From assembly GCA_947247005.1 (NCBI GenBank), contig OX365948.1:53241401-53305400 (forward strand): 64,000 nucleotides of DNA. Reading direction: 5' to 3'. The position numbers were made by a program, and so were the translations under genes. Positions 13,501-27,800 of this stretch are shown here, in pieces. Below the pieces are notes generated by a model. That model made no database searches, was not told the DNA's origin, and saw only the letters and a list, made by a program, of their open reading frames with translations. The stretch is from Spisula solida (lineage: Eukaryota; Mollusca; Bivalvia; Venerida; Mactridae). The first letter of the stretch is position 1, and every line of letters begins with the position of its first letter.

Positions 13501-16500
13501 TTTACCCTACCTACCTACCCATTCTAAATCTGCTAGGGTCGGGATGGGGAAACCAAGAACATTTTAAGTTCGGCCTTATGTGTCTATATTTGGTCAATAA
13601 TTACTTTGGTATTTTAAGGTGTATTCTTTAAAATTAATCAAAAACATTTTTTGCATTCAACCGAGACAGTCATAGTGCATGGTCATTCAATTTATCCCTG
13701 CTAAATTGGCCAATGACCTCCAGCTTTGCTTGAAAAGACAGAAACTCATATTATACATGTAAAAGGACTAAATGAGCGCTACTATAGCGCTTTCCAAATA
13801 TACTCTTTGGTTCTTTAACTTGTCCGGTGTAAAGCACCAATACTCGCGAGTCTTTCTGTGGGTTATCAACCAGTTTATCTTCGAGGGACTTCATCAGGAT
13901 GTAAAGCTGTCTTTTATGCACTAACAATAATTAAGGAACTTTGGCAATGACTGAAAATTTTGAAATAATATAATCTTAACTTCTTTCATAAACCGTGTGT
14001 AAACCCGTTGTTTAATCACAATGATTATATTTCAGACAAAAACGAGAGTACAGCATTTACAGGACCAATATAGAGCCATACAACAGGGGGTTACAGAATT
14101 TTCAATGCCACCAGATATTACAAATTTGTCTACACCACAGACCAGTATAGAGGACCAAGGAAGTACTCGAGCAACAGTAAGATTCTTTGGTGTTTTGTAT
14201 ACATTGTGCCAGGGGAGGCAACCTTTACCTTGACATTTTGTTGTTGATGTAGTTACCTCCCTTTGTAAATTAACAAAATACCCACTCAGACATTCGTCTG
14301 TTCTGCTGCCTGTACATTTACCCTCTGATCATTGAGTCATAAGTTTGCTGTTACACTCTGTGCCAAGGGCAGTCACAGCACAATGGCATTTAATCCTCTC
14401 AGGAACCCATTCATACACCTTGGGTCAAGTGGAGCATTGTGGGTTATTTTTATGCCCCCCTATCGATAGATGGGGAGGAATATAGTGATTCACCTGTCCG
14501 TCCGTCCGTCCGTCCGTCCGTCCTGGTTAACCCAAATTGACCGTTTCTTCTAGCATTAATATGGCTTGCTACAAAGCTTTCATACTTGCATGGATGTTGT
14601 GTATGAACACTCTCCACACGCCAGTATCACCTAACCCCATTTTGACCTTCACCTTGACCTAATTTTGGACTTAGACTTATTTATGGACAAGGCTTCCACA
14701 GGGGGCATAAGCGTTTATTGAACGCAGTCTTGTTCACAAAGAAATTAAGCAGTGGCACAGGTGTTGCTTGAACCCGTGACGTTTTGATCCCAGAGCCGAA
14801 TCCCTACCACTGAACCACCGCTTCCCAATATTTACACATTATTTAACACCAGGTGTTCTTTAAACTGTAAAAAGAAAAACCATAATTTAGGTCTATGTTC
14901 ATATAGGATCCGTCATGAGTTGTCTTTGGGGGTCAACATTTCTTTAAAAAGTCGAGAAAACAGATATTTAGGGAGTCTTTTGTTATCTTTTTTTGAGTTT
15001 TCGTAACCTTAACATTATGTTATCGTGACAAGTTTAGGAATTGTTGATCTTAAAGACAACGAGTGATAGATTCTTTTGATTACAATTCCATAAATAACCT
15101 ATTTAAGAAGGTGACGTTATGTTTTCGTGCCCAATGCTTGTAACATTATACATTTGTTATCACACACATTGGAAAACATTGTTCCGTGATTTATCCTCAA
15201 ATGGAAGATAATGATGTTTATGTGATGAATGATTTTCTTTTTAAGGTGGGAAGCCCAGTCAGTACAATAAGTGACTTTAGTATGGGTTCCGCATTCGATG
15301 AAGATCCTTTTAAAAATAAAGATCCTTTTGGAGGTGGAAGTAGTGGAGGGGCCACTCAGGCAGATCCCTTTGCAGCTGATGATCCATTTAAAAGTAGTAA
15401 GTGTATTGTAAAGGCCAATACTCCCAGAGAAAATATAGGATAGGAAAACCTCACGTCTTTGGTACTGAATCTTAACTGGCGACACTTATATAAGAAATAT
15501 AGGGCAAGTTCGGAGTAGACTCGGGTTCCAATCGAACAACCAATGTTGTGACTCTAGTGACGTCATTTGACCCGTATGACTCGACTAACTCTGCGTAAGG
15601 CTGGGGTTACTAGTGTTCCAAGATGGCGTATTTCTTAAATAGCCAAAGAGTTCCGAATGAATGTTTGTAAACAAAAGAAAAAAAGATACTTTCTAATACA
15701 TCCATGTGATTTTCATTTAATTTACTTGTGTATTAATCTAATTTGAAGCTTTTGTATTAATTTAATTAATAACAGCGTTCACGTGGATTACCTCTGTGCG
15801 CATGCTCGTCAATATTATTCTTAGAAATGATGATGTCAGTCCCGACTCGAGGACTTTCATCTGAACTTGCCCATAGTGTGTCAAATCACTTGGTCAGTTG
15901 GCAGTTTAACACAAGTCACATGACCAGGTGACCCGGTTATCTGGTGAATTTTGCTGGATAATTAATAGTAATAGCTTTTTAGCTGTGGTCTGGCAAGATT
16001 TGTAACACAGCCTTCTGGGTTCAATTCCTGGTTGTGGTAGGTCATACCCTACTGTAAATATTTGAAGACAATCTTGATTTTCCTCCACATGTGGGGAATT
16101 TGCCGGTACCTTTAGAAAGGGTAAGTTAGTACTGGTAAGGATACTGTCCAGGTCAACTTGTTTGATTAATCAACTGTTATACTGTAAAATCATTTAATTT
16201 CGTTGGGATGAAATTTCGTGGTTTTTGTTAAAAAGACCATTTCGTGGGGACGTAAATTCGTGGATTTCGTATTTCAGCAAAAAAAAAATCGGGTGAAAAT
16301 CTGCACTAATCCTAGACTCATATACTGGAAAAACGAACTCTGTACGGCCGCGGTAAATTTGCACTTTGTCAATTTTCATATTGATAGTTGGTAAAATTAT
16401 TCGTTGGGATTTGATTTCGTGGTTGAGGTCATCCACGAAATCCACGAAATTTAATCCCCCACGAATATTAATGATTTTACAGTATACATGTATAACTGAA

Positions 16501-18816
16501 AGATTGTTTAACAACAAGTTTAACCCAAATAAATGAAGAAATTTCACATTGTAATGATCACAATTTATGAATTTACAATTTTTGCAGGTGATCCATTTAA
16601 ATCTGAAGGTTTTACATCTGATCCTTTTGCATCTGATGATCCATTTAAAGATGCATTTCCTGCTTCAAGTAATACAACAAGTAATTCTAAAGTAAGTGAA
16701 ATATTGATGTATATAGCACAGAGAATTTGACCTGATCCTGACCTTTATGCATGACTATATTACAAGGTTCTTGCGCTGAATATATAAATTTCCGCGAGCA
16801 AATCGTGCAATATCGATCCTCTAGATTTGTGTTGGTATTACACCTCGAGCGCCCCCGTGATACTTCCCACCTATGAAAACATACGGCCAGATTATAAATA
16901 TAGACACTCAGTGATTTTTTTCCTTCTTTGTTTGCTACCGGTAAACGGTACATTTCCAATTTGAAAAAGGCTATAGTTTTCCCAAATTTGAAGCAAGAAA
17001 TTCCCAATGAACATTTAAAAAAAAAAATTCTAAATCGGACATAAAATGACAAAGTTATGAGCATTTTTGACAAGAGGTCAAACATAAAAGTTTACAGAAA
17101 CCAGTAAACGGTCACAAGTAATCTCTTTTTCTGTTTTATTTGGTCTTTCTACTTCTTGAAAATTCCCAATTTCAAGTTGTCACGACGCAAAAATTCCCAA
17201 TCTGAACGGACCCGGACCCTTTCCCAAATAGGCGAAAAAAATCACTGACCGTCACACTATATCAGAGTCGTGTCAAATTCTCTGGACTATACAAAATGTA
17301 TGTATAGTACAACCTCTCTAGAAAAACACTCTTTGGGAAACACAATGTTTGGTTGTTGTACAGAGGTTGTTGCTCTGGAGTATCTTAGGTCAATTTCAGT
17401 GTATAAATGAATAAGTTAGCAACCTGGAAATTTGAGGGAATTTCGCTACTTTACTCAATTTGATGCCCATTACTTGAAAAGTACTGAATTTGAAAGTGCC
17501 AAAAAGTCCTTGAAAAGTACTTGAATTTTGAAGAAAGCAAAATGTTGGTTAATTGGCCTAGAATTATTCTGCTGCTATATGAAAACGGACTAAAATAGCA
17601 AAACAGCACTGCTCAAAGATGAAGAAAAAATTACAAAATATCAACTAAACTCAAAACACACCACCATGTTGTGGTCATCTCAATTCCTAACAATAACAAA
17701 TTACAAGTACAAATGACCATAGTAAACAAGATTTTAAGACATTTATTGCATGTTTTTGCCATGACGAACCCAATGGGTGAAATGTACTTGAAGAGTATAA
17801 AATGTACTTGGACTTTCTTTAGGGAAGTTCTGTATGAAGTTGAACCATAGCTGATTATGACCCTCCGTCTTTGATGAGCGGGTACATTGCTTCGCACATG
17901 TCGGAAGTCGGTCTGTCGGTAGACCAAATGATTTCCGTTCAATAACACTTTTCCCTAGGATCCTCATACTTTACATGGAGGTTGGTAATCAACAGTAGAT
18001 GACCCCTATTGATTTTGAGATCATTAGTCAAAGGTCAAGGTCTCTGTGACCTTTGCCATTTTGAACTATTGGGCTGCCATTGGGACATACATGTTTTACA
18101 AACATCTCTTGTTTCTTTTATTTCAGGAAGATCCATTTTCTAGTTCTGATCCATTTGGAAGTTCATTTTCCTCATCATCTGGGGGTAATAAACAAATGGA
18201 TGCATTTGATCCATTCGGTACTGCATCTAGTAAACCACAGGTATACATTTATTATGGCCTTTTACTGCAATGATTCCAATTTCTGTGTGTTTTTTAAAAG
18301 CTTTATGAGGTGTTCTTATTCAAGCTGTTTGGCAGATAGCAGGGATGATCAATACACAAAAAAAGTGCACTAATTTCGTTATAAATTCATTTTGCATACT
18401 GTTGGGTTTTATAGATATTATATTAGAACATGTGTATATAGCTGAACTATTGTGGTAGTTTTAAGAATTTTTCGTTGAACATTTAATTTCATGGTTCAGC
18501 TTATTCACGAATACCCAACAAATTAAATTTAATTGTCAGAAGCTTTAGGTTGGATTATTTTTGCCAGAGTCTAAGTTGAAATAATGGCTCTTTTTGAGTC
18601 ATGCATTTTAATGTCAAAAACCCTTCAAGCTGTCTATAAAGATTGCTTTTAAGTTGCAATCAGCAAAAACAACCCACAGCAGTAGGTAGTGCTCTATCTT
18701 CCCGCTTTTCACATTATCCTAGGCTGTCTATAAGTTAAAATCCGCATAACAATACCCAGAATGCTTTTATTAGTCCCCTACCGGTTTTTGACCGGAGGGG
18801 ACTATAGGTTTGCCCT

Positions 18817-18848
<32 letters not shown>

Positions 18849-21800
18849 CAGTCAGTCAGTCAGTCAGTCAGTCAGTCAGTCAGTCAGTCAGTCAGTCAGT
18901 CAGTCAGTCAGTCAGTCAGTCCGTCCGTCCGTCTGTCAAAAAATCTGGATCCTGACATAACTCAAATAGTTTTCAAGCTAGGTTTATGAAACTTGGTATG
19001 TGGATAGGAGGCAATAAGGGGATAATGCACGTCCAAAAATATTTAGATTCCGAGCAAAATTGTGGTTGCTATGGCAACAGAAACATTGAAAAATGGCTTA
19101 AAACCGGTAGGGGACTTCTGTATTGCTTGTTTATACTGAATTGTTTGTTTCAACTTAATATACAATAATACATGTTGGTGATTTATTTGCCAGTGTGATT
19201 GTTATACTTACCGTTCAGGCATTAGGTGTAAAAAAGAATTGTTTGTTTCCACTATCCCGATCAACCCTAAAGATTTGAGAATGATTCCACAAAACATGTA
19301 GCAATGATAGAAATTTTCATTGAAAAATATCAAGAAATTAAAATACAATGTATTAAGGCACTTGTCCCAAAACTTTCTGAAGACCCCTTGTAGATGTTTT
19401 TGGCTGAAAAAACTGTATTTTAGCTTTCCAAATGATGATCGCTCTTTCTGTATGTGAAAAAAATAAATTAAAAAGCTCTGACCTTCTTACCCTATTTTCG
19501 GGGCATGTTACAGGAAACAAACAATCTTTTTGTAGGCCATTATATATTTATTGCTGGATTATCAACCTATCCTGTTGTTTCTAAAAAAGGGGGTGTGGGA
19601 AGGATTTTATTATTGTGTCCCCACTACTGGGTGGTAAAGATTCGCCTTTGTCAATCTTACACCCTTCTTCATTTTAAGCCATATCTCAAAAACAGCTAAG
19701 AATTGTCAATGAAGTTTGAACATGCATCAATTTAGCCAAATCTAGCATTCTCAGTCAAACAACAATGAAACTTAAAGACAATGTTTAAAAACAGATGTTT
19801 ATTATTATTGGGACATGGCCTCACCCTTACGTTTCGCCTTGATTAAGTTACAAATAACAGTGTTATTGCCTTGCATAATAAAATAATGGCTATTTTGAAC
19901 TTTTGTTTTATTCTTTGGTGGTTTCATAAAACTTTATAGGTATGTTTATCAGCATGTGCACTTGGGTGTGAATGACTTTTGAAATTTATTTGCATGTGAC
20001 CAGGAAGAGTGGAGTTATCACCCTTGAATTATGAATAACAAGAATGAAAACATTGAAGTTATGGCCCTTGATTGCAAAAAAAAGCTTGTGGGGTACTCAT
20101 GTCCCTTGGACACATTTCTAATTTACAAATTTTAGTGGTTTGGGCTTCAGTTTTGGATCAAACGTTTCTTCATGACAGCTATACCTTTTATTGGTCACAG
20201 TCTTTTGATTTGTTTCAAGAAAAAGTAAAAAAACTTGCTGACTGGACTTGGCTGATAATCTAGATGATAAATTATTCTGGCCTTATTTTAAGATATATTA
20301 TGCCAATCTAAACAATTTACAACTTAACATGTTTAATTCTTTTTATTAGCACATTGGCTAAAATATCCATTGTTAGAATTGCAGAAAAATAGCTCACCAT
20401 GACACATTATTATGCATTATTATGTGACAAATAACAAAATACTGTATTTATTAAAAAATTTTTTTTTGATTTTATTGAATTTGTGTGACAGAATTATGTG
20501 ACAGAGAGATATTTTAAGCTGCAAGTTTATCACAATATTTCTAATAATGGATGTTTTCTGCCGATGTGATCACAAAAATAATTTAAAATAATTTTGTTAT
20601 ACCCCCGCACAACAAGTTGTAAGGGGGGTATACTGGATTCAGCTTGTCTGTTGGTCTGTCTGTAGACGCATTCTTGTGGATGCAACTCCTCCTACAGTTT
20701 TGGCAGGATTTCGCTCAAACTTTCACAGATGAACAACCTCAACATATAGATGTGCATGCAGAAAGGAATTTGCGCTGCGATGAATTTTGGCAGAATTATG
20801 GCCCTTTGCCGGCGGGGGTATATTAGTCTGCCGAATGGCTACAGCTCTAGTTGTATATTGTTCGGATGGGCATGGTATACCTTTAACGTTTTTTATGCAG
20901 ATTTTTCCCCATATTAATATGTAATCAACTCTAATAGTTGCTAGTACCTGGCATGTCTTATATATACTCATATAACAAACCTTTGTTTCTTGCATTGCAG
21001 AAGCCTAGTGGTGATTTATTTGGTAGTGACCCCTTTGCACCCTCCCCTCCTGCGAAATCTCGTTCTGAGTCCCCTCGTCCAGCATTACCCCCTAAACAAA
21101 AGAAAGCCCCTCCTCCACGACCTGCCCCACCTAAGGGCAAGTCACCCATGTCTAGTCCATCGAAGCCAAAGAGACCGGACCCGTTCGGAGCCGGAGCGTT
21201 TCCCAATGATCCGTTTGGAAGCTCGGATCCATTCTCCGGATCATCGACAGGGGTGAGTGGTCTTGGTGGTGGGGATGCATTCTCTTCTAACTTTGCTGAT
21301 TTTAGCCCTAGCAAGGTGAGTGGGCAATATATGTTGTAGTAAACTATCTTTGTTCACATTATTTTATATATCTACAGCTAGTGTAAGCCTGTGTGCTTTT
21401 CCTAGGTCCCTATTTCTGTACACTCAATCTCTATAGTCTGCTGATAATAAAACTAGCCTTTGTTTACAAATGAAAATTACAATATAAACACTGCACAGGT
21501 GACTTGGCTCTTGTTTCAGGTGTAGTTTGACAAACAATATCCTTAGGCTTTTTAAGTGATGATGCACAAGATGGAATAAAAGGGGACATAGAATATGCAT
21601 TTGATGGTCATTTTTATTTGTAAACGACGGCTAGTGTTATCCTCAGCGCACTATAATTTCCTCTTTCTAAGGGACAATAACAAATTAATATTGCGGTTCA
21701 AGTGACTTGCTGAGAAAAAATAGGGTAGGTAGATAGGTAGGAAAATAGTCGATTATCAAAATTATTTTATTTAGTTTATGGACTGAAAATTCAACAATCC

Positions 21801-24800
21801 TTGTTGACTTTCAGCAAAATGGCATAAAATGTTAAGGATAAGGGCAAAAAGGGGTATGTAGTGTTACCAGAACCACAGTATTAAGTTTTGTTTTGGCCTT
21901 GGCGGTTTTTCAGTAGTATTAATTTTGTTACCTATATATTAAACAATCTTAACTCTTCAATTCAGATAATAATAAAATTATTTTAAATAACTTATTTAAA
22001 GATAACATGATTGATAAGATTAATACATATTTTTGGTGCGAGTTGTTCATTACACAAATTAAGCGTTATAATAACAAGCAGGTCATGTGGTCTGTGGCAC
22101 CCAATAAATTTTATGGGCCTAGTGTGACAATTTTAAGTTTATTAAACAATTGTCTCACTACTTCTGTGTGAAAATCCATCAATGTCTTATACATTTGTAC
22201 AAATTGAGTGAAGTTAATAGAGGAAAATTTCTCACACTAACGGTGCTATGCTTTATACAGGGGTCCTACAAAGTTGGAAAGATCTGGAATCAGAATTTGG
22301 TACACTAGAAAGAATGCTGTTTTCGGCAGGAAATAAAAAAAATTTGATTGAAATATTCAAAGTATAATCCGAGATAATTTCATTGAAATTTTAACAATAG
22401 TACAATGTTTGAAACGGAGTTTTGGTGTAGGGATGTGTGCTTATGGCACCCAAAACAGACTTTCGTCTTATTTTCAAGATTGCGTGGGCATTATGTCTCA
22501 GTACTGCGTAGGACCCCTGTGTGGCATTTATATAATTTTCTTCCTAGTTTAGATCTTGCTTGATAAAGGTCACACATCAGAAATTATGATACCCTTGATT
22601 GAAACAATTTCTAGATGAACATAATATGGAAAACAGGCATGCAAAATGCAATGTGCATAATTACCTTTTTCAATCTCGTTGATTCTTTGCAACAAGTTTG
22701 TTTAATAGTTTCTTCACTTCCCTCTAAGTCCGAGGTCATTGGCCAATCTGGCAGGGAAAACAATGAATGAACAAGCACTTATCACTGTTTTAGTCCATCA
22801 TAAACGAACAGTAATAGAGGATCATGCATGAGTGCTCATTACATACGAGTTTTATTAAACGAGTGGACAAAAGCTTTGCCGAGTGTCATATTGTTTTTGT
22901 CGATAAGTTTAATAAAACTCGTATGTAATGAGCACGAATGTTAGATTCTATTTATCACATAACCTTAAAAAATGCACATTATTGTTCAAAAGATGATGTA
23001 CGCTGCATTTGTTTCAGCCAAAATTTAGCGGTACATTGAGCGCGACGTTGATATTATCCTGACGTCATTGGCGTATCAATGCATGGATTGGCTAACGTCA
23101 CGTCAAGCTAATTTAAATATTTATTGCACAGTCTGGGAGTGCATGATATTTATGGCACGGCTTTACGGCACTCCTGGACCACAGGTTATGTGATAAAACT
23201 ATTTCTTCACTGCTGTAACCTTACAATTACACTAATAATGATAATTACTTCTTTATTTTCTGTAGATAACATAATAAGCTAACCAATTTTCATTATGGTC
23301 CACAATTAAGCTTACCTACAATTTTACAATAATAGTAATTTGGTTGAACACATTTTATTAAACGCTGATTGTAAAATGTGTCTTGCAAAATGCTTTCCAG
23401 CTGTAAATAGCAGTTAAGACACCTCTCGCCTTCAGAAATAGACTGGTTATGGACTGCTTTGAAGATCCCAAAGTCATATACTACGATAATTGTAAACCTA
23501 TTCTGCTTTTGTTTTATGGTTGCATTACATTCTGATGTCTTAGCTAAATATTGTTTAAATGTTTAGGTAAAAAATTACACAAGTTCTTGCAAAGAATCAA
23601 GCAGTATGAAAACGAAAAATTGTAATTTGGTTTGTAATAAAAACAAAACATTTTACCCCAAAAAAATGAATTTTGCAAAAAGCATGGTGGTTTAGATTAA
23701 GTTTTCATACGATACAGTTGTTTTCTGATAGCTGTTTTCTTTTAGAAAAAAGTGCATTTAAACAATACCCCAGTCTCCCAGAAGATCTCAATCTGAACTA
23801 CCGGTAAATCTCATCTCAAATATTGTCATATATTTTGTTAATTTACCTAGGAGGCTGTACTCTAAATATTATTGGCATTTCAAAATAGGAACATCAGTGT
23901 AGCAATACCACGTGGCTTTTGGCTACAATTACAAGTAGAAATTTGTAAACATGGAAACACAAATATAGCTGTAAGTATTTTATTTCTTCATCAATTTCTA
24001 TGAGATATACGCCACGCTAAGGGGACAATTACTTGCTTTCCGTGAAATATAAGATCTTTTTCAGCAGTTTTACCGATTTTTCCATTACCCTGTGAAACCT
24101 ACACATTCCACGGTTTCGCAAGGTTATGAACAAAACGGCACAGGCGCTGAAATAGATTTTATATTTCATGGAAAGCAAATAATTTTCCCCTTAGCGTGAC
24201 GTATATTTCATAGAAATCGATGAAGAAATAAGATACTTATGGCTATTTTATTTTCCAATGTTTACAAATTTCTTCTTGTAACTGTAGTCAAAAGTCACGT
24301 GGTATTGCTACACTGAACATTATTCCGAGTATTATTACAGTAAAATTTAAAGAGCTCAAACTTAAGATTTATCTCAAGTACAGGTTCTTATTTCAGCAAA
24401 ATCTTAGTTTGAGCTAAGATTTGTGCTTTAGATGCTTTGGGAGATAAGGGTCTGTCTTATAATATACCATGTTTATTCAGGTCTGTCACTTGTATGCAAA
24501 CATTGCAATAATATAACATTTTAATTGGAGAAAAGGGCAGTGAAAACCGATACCTTATTCCCTAAGCCACATACTAATACACATACTATCTATTAAAATA
24601 AGACATTAATAAGACAAATTGCAATGTTCATGTATACAATGTCATGTAAACAAGCGACTGACCTGAATAATCGATTTATACATGTATATATCTTAAATTT
24701 ATTATGATAATAATTTATTATAGTCTTTGGCTTTGCTGTGAAAACTTTTGTAGTATTTCTATGTTTGCCTCATTATGGTGTAGGTGACTTTAATAACCGA

Positions 24801-27800
24801 GGAAATCACATTATATTCATTTAGAGATATTACCATCAATTGTTTTGAATTTCTTTTTACCTACTCAACTTATTGTACAAAACTATTAACGTGTTACTCA
24901 ATTTATTATTCAGCTCTTTTTAATCCTTGTATATTTTGGTCATTGTACCAAAAGAATGTTTTGACTGGTTAAAATAAAAAAATCTGGTAGAACAATCAAT
25001 AATCCCCATTATTCAGCCCTGCGTTTAAGGAAAAATCACGTTTCATACCTGTGACGTACCAGGTACGAAACGTTTCGTACTTAGTACGCAAACGGTTCGA
25101 AACGTTTTGTAACGAAATATGCGTCACATTATTTTTCCTTGAACGCAGGGCAGGTGTACCAGGTTAATAAATTTGAGCAGTACTGCTAATTACTTAGTTT
25201 AAGGTAATTTTGTTTGAGTATAAGTCATGCTTAACTGTTAAAATTCTGGCTATTCTGATGTCTTTTCCCAAATATTTTAGAATTTTTAATGTTACATAAA
25301 AATGATGTAGTTTCAGTCTTTGTACGATTTAGGAATAAGTAATGAGTGCATTACATAGAATAACTATGGTACTGTCAAATCAGGGTAAGAATAGAGTGAC
25401 ACAGCGGTCGAGTCCACTATAACGGTGTAAAACCAACTATAAAGGCTTATGCTGACAGCTATAATTTCAAAGCTAATCTAACATACTACATTCGCTCTAC
25501 CTGTTCAGACAATGGTTGTAATATTTTGTGTACTCATAAACGACTACGTCACTCTCACCATATCCTAACTGGACTGTACATCGAGGGCTCAGTGCAAAAC
25601 TACTGCACATGCCTCTATAAATTGATGTAGTTACTATAGTTTGCACTGAGCCCTCGACATTTAGTATCTATCTATCCTACGTGTGTATATTTACTATCTA
25701 CTAACGTGTGTGTACATTTCTTCTTTTTTGTGTCTCAGTTTGAAGACGACAAGACATGGGGACAGTAGTATGTTATATATCTTCTCTACAGCTTCTTACA
25801 CTAACATGGTCTGTCAATCTTTCTTTATTTCTCCTCTCTATATTTATTACACCCAGACAGGCGACTTATTCTCATTGTTTGTTCATTCATCTAGAGAAAT
25901 CTTTGGAACGAACAGTTGCGAGTTCAATCCACTTATAGTGGAGAGAGACATATTAGTTTTGCGCTGGATGGGCGACACAAGGTTGTCCACGCTTGTTCTC
26001 AGCCAGAAACATTATTTGTCAGTTTCAATGAAAGTTCACATGAAGGCTTGGTACCAAGCCTAGTTACTGTTGTGCATATTGTCATGAATTTTAGGTCAAA
26101 TGATTATTGGCCCTTGTGTGACAGTCACACGCGTTTTGTGTCAAAACACTTTTTTAATTTCCCTTGCCAATGGGTGATCCTCTATCTAAGTCATGGATTA
26201 TGTGACATAATGTTCTCTACCAGGTCAAGTAATTCTGCTGGTAGATTTCACTTCATGGCCAATTCAACCTCCTCATGGTGAAGAGTTCTCTTTATGGCCA
26301 ATTCAACCTCCCGTTTGAAGATTTCTCTAGATGTATCATAATCAAGCAGAGAAGAGTCGCCTCCCCTTATAGTTTAGTTCATATAAATAGAATTTTTGAG
26401 TTTGTTATGATTTTAAGCATAGCATGTGTTGTTGTGGAGTTTGCGGATTTTGTTTGCATTTATTTTATGTTATTGCCGATTACATTGTCCAGTTTGCTGC
26501 TTAATGCGTTATATGAGTGTTGTTTTGGAGCAAATAAATGTGCTGATGATATAACAATAGTCCTACTGTGTAGAACGATTGCGTGATGCGTCTAGTGTGT
26601 TTGCGGGGTGAGACGTGTCTAGCACTTCTAACCCTCAGCTCTCACCGCTGACAAGTGGGGTAAATCATTGGCAAGGCAGTTTGTAAGTTATTCGCCCGTC
26701 AGTACATAGCCTCTCCGCAGCAAGCCCTACCATAGTGCCTGTTGGCAATTTTTGCCCTGTCAACAATTTATTCAATCAACTCCCTAACTTCTTGACTGAA
26801 TTCAATAAAGCTTAATAAAAACAGTCATTGTGTAATTCTCTTATAATTATCACTGCCCAAACAAGCTTTTAAATATAAAGCTTGGATTTCAGTATAATTT
26901 AGGTGGGTGATATAGGGGTCATCCTGATCCGCTTGTTTAGTGTTAATCAGGGGTCCTGTGCATAAGCAAAGCTCTACCGAGTGCCTTTTATCAGTTACCA
27001 TCCATTCAATTAAATACAATAGGTATGATTACCTCCTGTGGAAAGTGCTACGAAAAGCTGTGCAAGGTTTACGGGCTTCAGGTTATGCACATGGATTGGG
27101 TGAACATAAAACTAGGCCATGCATTAGTGTTCTGAAATATATTGCTTGGGATAGTTGCATGATATACACATGAAATAATGTTTGAATGATGGCTTGTCAG
27201 GGGTGTCAATTTTCCGGATTTATCCGGAATTCCTTGAAGAGCTATGCTTTCTGACCAAAATAAAAGTTATTTGATGAAAATATCTCAAGAAATGGCAAAG
27301 TTATGGTCAATTATATCTGCTCTGAAGGATTTTCTTCAATAAAAAGTTTGAAAAACTGAGTTATATATGGTTGACGGCCTCTAGTTTGTCAAAAATGGTC
27401 ACCCGCATATGATTTTCAGGATTTTTAATTTGGCTCTGTTGACACCCTTGTCTGATTTTAATCCAGAAAATGCTTGTACATGTTCATTACTTGTATCACA
27501 AAGACATTATGTAGAGAAAAAAAAAATTGAAGTTCATACGGTGATACTTGTGTGGGTAGCTTTTATTTTCAATGTACACGAATTAAAGTATTATGTATTA
27601 TGTCATTATGAATGTAAAAGTGCTGCTGCATACAAAATATTAATGAAAAAGTTGCTGCATGTAAGCTGTTATTTGTGTGTAACAAGCATTAGTTCTGTTT
27701 TGTTTTGTATCTTGCACAAAGGGTTATTATAACTATGATTTTGACTTGTAAGTAATTTAGACTATGCAATGTAATGGTGTATAGTATTTGCATTTATAAT

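Noticed and set aside
15117..15485. 122-codon minus-strand ORF over an EPS15 exon
   Set aside because: It overlaps the DPF exon and its splice sites in antisense; no homology.
16687..17085. 132-codon minus-strand ORF
   Set aside because: It lies across a CAGTG mobile element and is not open in the other copies.
18761..18955. ORFs with SVSQ repeats (also near 51155)
   Set aside because: Translation of TCAG tetranucleotide arrays within mobile elements.
20958..21314. 118-codon minus-strand ORF rich in Gly/Pro
   Set aside because: It is the antisense of the EPS15 DPF/proline-rich exon; low-complexity coding keeps the opposite frame open.
25683..26281. Overlapping plus-strand ORFs of 120-126 codons
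   Set aside because: They run through an EPS15 intron and a decayed mobile-element core. Several frames are open at once, with no homology.
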